Origin: Rathayibacter rathayi
Lineage (GTDB): Bacteria > Actinomycetota > Actinomycetes > Actinomycetales > Microbacteriaceae
Assembly: GCF_004011095.1 (NCBI RefSeq)
Contig: NZ_CP028129.1
Span: 1,612,001 to 1,676,000 of the forward strand
DNA: 64,000 nt
Direction of reading: 5' to 3'
Below the pieces are notes generated by a model. That model saw nothing but the letters and a program-made list of their open reading frames with translations, did no database searches and had not been told where the DNA came from. The position numbers and the translations under genes were made by a program. How positions within the stretch are numbered: the stretch's first letter is position 1; the number at the start of each line of letters is the position of its first letter. This document shows, in pieces, positions 62,847 through 64,000 of this stretch.

Positions 62847-64000
62847 TCAGCGACGGCCCTTGACGATCTTTTCCTGGCCGACCTCGTCGGCCGCGATGGC
62901 CTGGTGCTCCTCGCGCCCGACCGAGGCGAGTGGCTTGCCCTCACCGGTCTGGAACTCGAGCTTGAAGCCGTCGACGGCACGGTTCAGCTCGGCGACGGTG
63001 TCGTCGGAGAGCACATTCGTGTCGCGGAGGGTGCTGAGGACCGCAGTGTTGCGGCCCAGGTAGTCCAGGAGCTCGCGCTCGAAGCGCAGCACGTCCGGCA
63101 CCGGCACCTCGTCCAGCTTGCCGTTCGTGCCCGCCCAGATCGAGACGACCTGTTCCTCGACGGGGTACGGCGAGTACTGCGGCTGCTTGAGCAACTCGGT
63201 AAGGCGGGCACCGCGGGCGAGCTGACGGCGCGACGCCGCATCGAGGTCGGAGGCGAACATCGCGAACGCCTCGAGCGAGCGATACTGCGCCAGCTCGAGC
63301 TTGAGCGTGCCGGAGACCTTCTTGATCGACTTGACCTGCGCGTCGCCGCCGACCCGCGAGACCGAGATGCCCACGTCGACCGCCGGACGCTGGTTGGCGT
63401 TGAAGAGGTCGGACTGGAGGAAGATCTGGCCGTCGGTGATCGAGATCACGTTGGTCGGGATGTATGCCGAGACGTCGTTCGCCTTGGTCTCGATGATCGG
63501 GAGACCCGTCATCGAGCCGGCACCGAGTTCGTCGGACAGCTTTGCGCAACGCTCCAGCAGGCGGGAGTGCAGGTAGAAGACGTCACCCGGGTACGCCTCG
63601 CGTCCCGGCGGACGGCGCAGCAGGAGCGACACGGCCCGGTAGGCCTCGGCCTGCTTCGAGAGGTCGTCGAAGATGATCAGGACGTGCTTGCCGCCGTACA
63701 TCCAGTGCTGGCCGATAGCCGAGCCAGTGTAGGGGGCGAGGTACTTGAAGCCGGCGGGGTCGGACGCGGGGGACGCGACGATCGTCGTGTACTCCATCGC
63801 TCCGGCGTCCTCGAGCGCGCCCTTCACCGAGGCGATGGTCGAGCCCTTCTGGCCGATCGCGACGTAGATGCAGCGCACCTGCTTGTTCGCGTCGCCCGAC
63901 TCCCAGTTGGCCTTCTGGTTGATGATCGTGTCGATCGCGATCGCTGTCTTACCCGTCTGGCGGTCACCGATGATGAGCTGGCGCTGGCCACGGCCGACCG
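62847..64000 (-). CDS. atpA: F1Fo ATP synthase alpha subunit, 5' part outside window
   Basis: The C-terminal 384 codons of the non-catalytic F1 alpha subunit. Walker A (GDRQTGKT) lies at the window edge; [15 protein letters not shown], the Walker B region [37 protein letters not shown] and [16 protein letters not shown] follow. The N-terminal beta-barrel and start codon are beyond 64000. Operon order atpA-G-D-C as expected. Confidence 0.98.
   Translation of the reverse strand, partial: VGRGQRQLIIGDRQTGKTAIAIDTIINQKANWESGDANKQVRCIYVAIGQKGSTIASVKGALEDAGAMEYTTIVASPASDPAGFKYLAPYTGSAIGQHWMYGGKHVLIIFDDLSKQAEAYRAVSLLLRRPPGREAYPGDVFYLHSRLLERCAKLSDELGAGSMTGLPIIETKANDVSAYIPTNVISITDGQIFLQSDLFNANQRPAVDVGISVSRVGGDAQVKSIKKVSGTLKLELAQYRSLEAFAMFASDLDAASRRQLARGARLTELLKQPQYSPYPVEEQVVSIWAGTNGKLDEVPVPDVLRFERELLDYLGRNTAVLSTLRDTNVLSDDTVAELNRAVDGFKLEFQTGEGKPLASVGREEHQAIAADEVGQEKIVKGRR

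Overview
This is a chromosomal window from a very GC-rich (about 70% by eye) actinobacterium. The sbcD-sbcC pair, a thiM-thiE-thiD/tenA operon behind a TPP riboswitch, the nusA-ylxR-infB-rbfA-truB-ribF series, proS/ispG/rseP/dxr and the atpA-G-D-C order, with many GTG starts and short overlaps, point to the Microbacteriaceae. Rathayibacter or a close relative is my guess from protein flavour; no rRNA or tRNA gene is visible to confirm it.

Layout. 0-3 kb: end of oligopeptidase B, a maltokinase and a tiny acidic protein. 3-4.7 kb: a decayed FAD oxidoreductase and an SDR. 4.8-10.2 kb: CorA and SbcDC, with a 14-bp tandem repeat running up to the sbcD start codon. 10.3-13.5 kb: thiamine salvage operon under a TPP riboswitch. 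13.5-17.5 kb: SNF2 helicase, a membrane protein, a CsoR/RcnR-type repressor with a dyad over its own promoter, and a frameshifted mmuM. 17.5-24.4 kb: the most unusual region, a six-gene minus-strand operon (MFS, DRE-TIM aldolase, degenerate alpha/beta-hydrolase, beta-decarboxylating dehydrogenase, RraA-like protein, DUF6282-like amidohydrolase) divergent from a LysR regulator and a 4-OT tautomerase, with repeated operator half-sites between. 24.4-29.5 kb: SGNH hydrolase, DUF2867-type oxidoreductase, ribF, two membrane proteins, truB. 29.6-33 kb: a PanE-family reductase, uridine-kinase-like protein, mutY and a wrecked RNB ribonuclease. 33-38 kb: rbfA, infB, ylxR, nusA. 38-39.7 kb: a secreted DUF2599 protein and a membrane protein where rimP would be expected. 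40-47.3 kb: proS, ispG, rseP, dxr, FKBP lipoprotein. 47.4-57 kb: two gabT paralogues, plsC, osmC, asparaginase, a fused potD/potA remnant, FHA and PP2C proteins, Lrp regulator and a 5'-damaged aminotransferase. 57-60 kb: DUF4192-like protein, ogt, tag, yaaA. 60-64 kb: atpC, atpD, atpG and part of atpA.

How genes work together. The thi genes make thiamine phosphate precursors under product feedback. The 17.5-24.4 kb operon looks like uptake plus stepwise oxidation/decarboxylation and retro-aldol cleavage of a hydroxylated di- or tricarboxylate to pyruvate-level products; the substrate cannot be read from the sequence. The 47-57 kb block looks like an amine/GABA/amino-acid utilisation region that is partly decaying: the polyamine transporter survives only as a scar and the third aminotransferase has a broken 5' end.

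Two themes recur. At least ten starts have a TANNNT-like -10 box only 6-7 nt upstream, which predicts leaderless mRNAs. Several genes carry single-base indels or deletions (FAD oxidoreductase, mmuM, RNB ribonuclease, pot remnant, a small exported protein, the aminotransferase leader), so either the genome is shedding genes or the assembly has some homopolymer errors; read-level checks would separate these.
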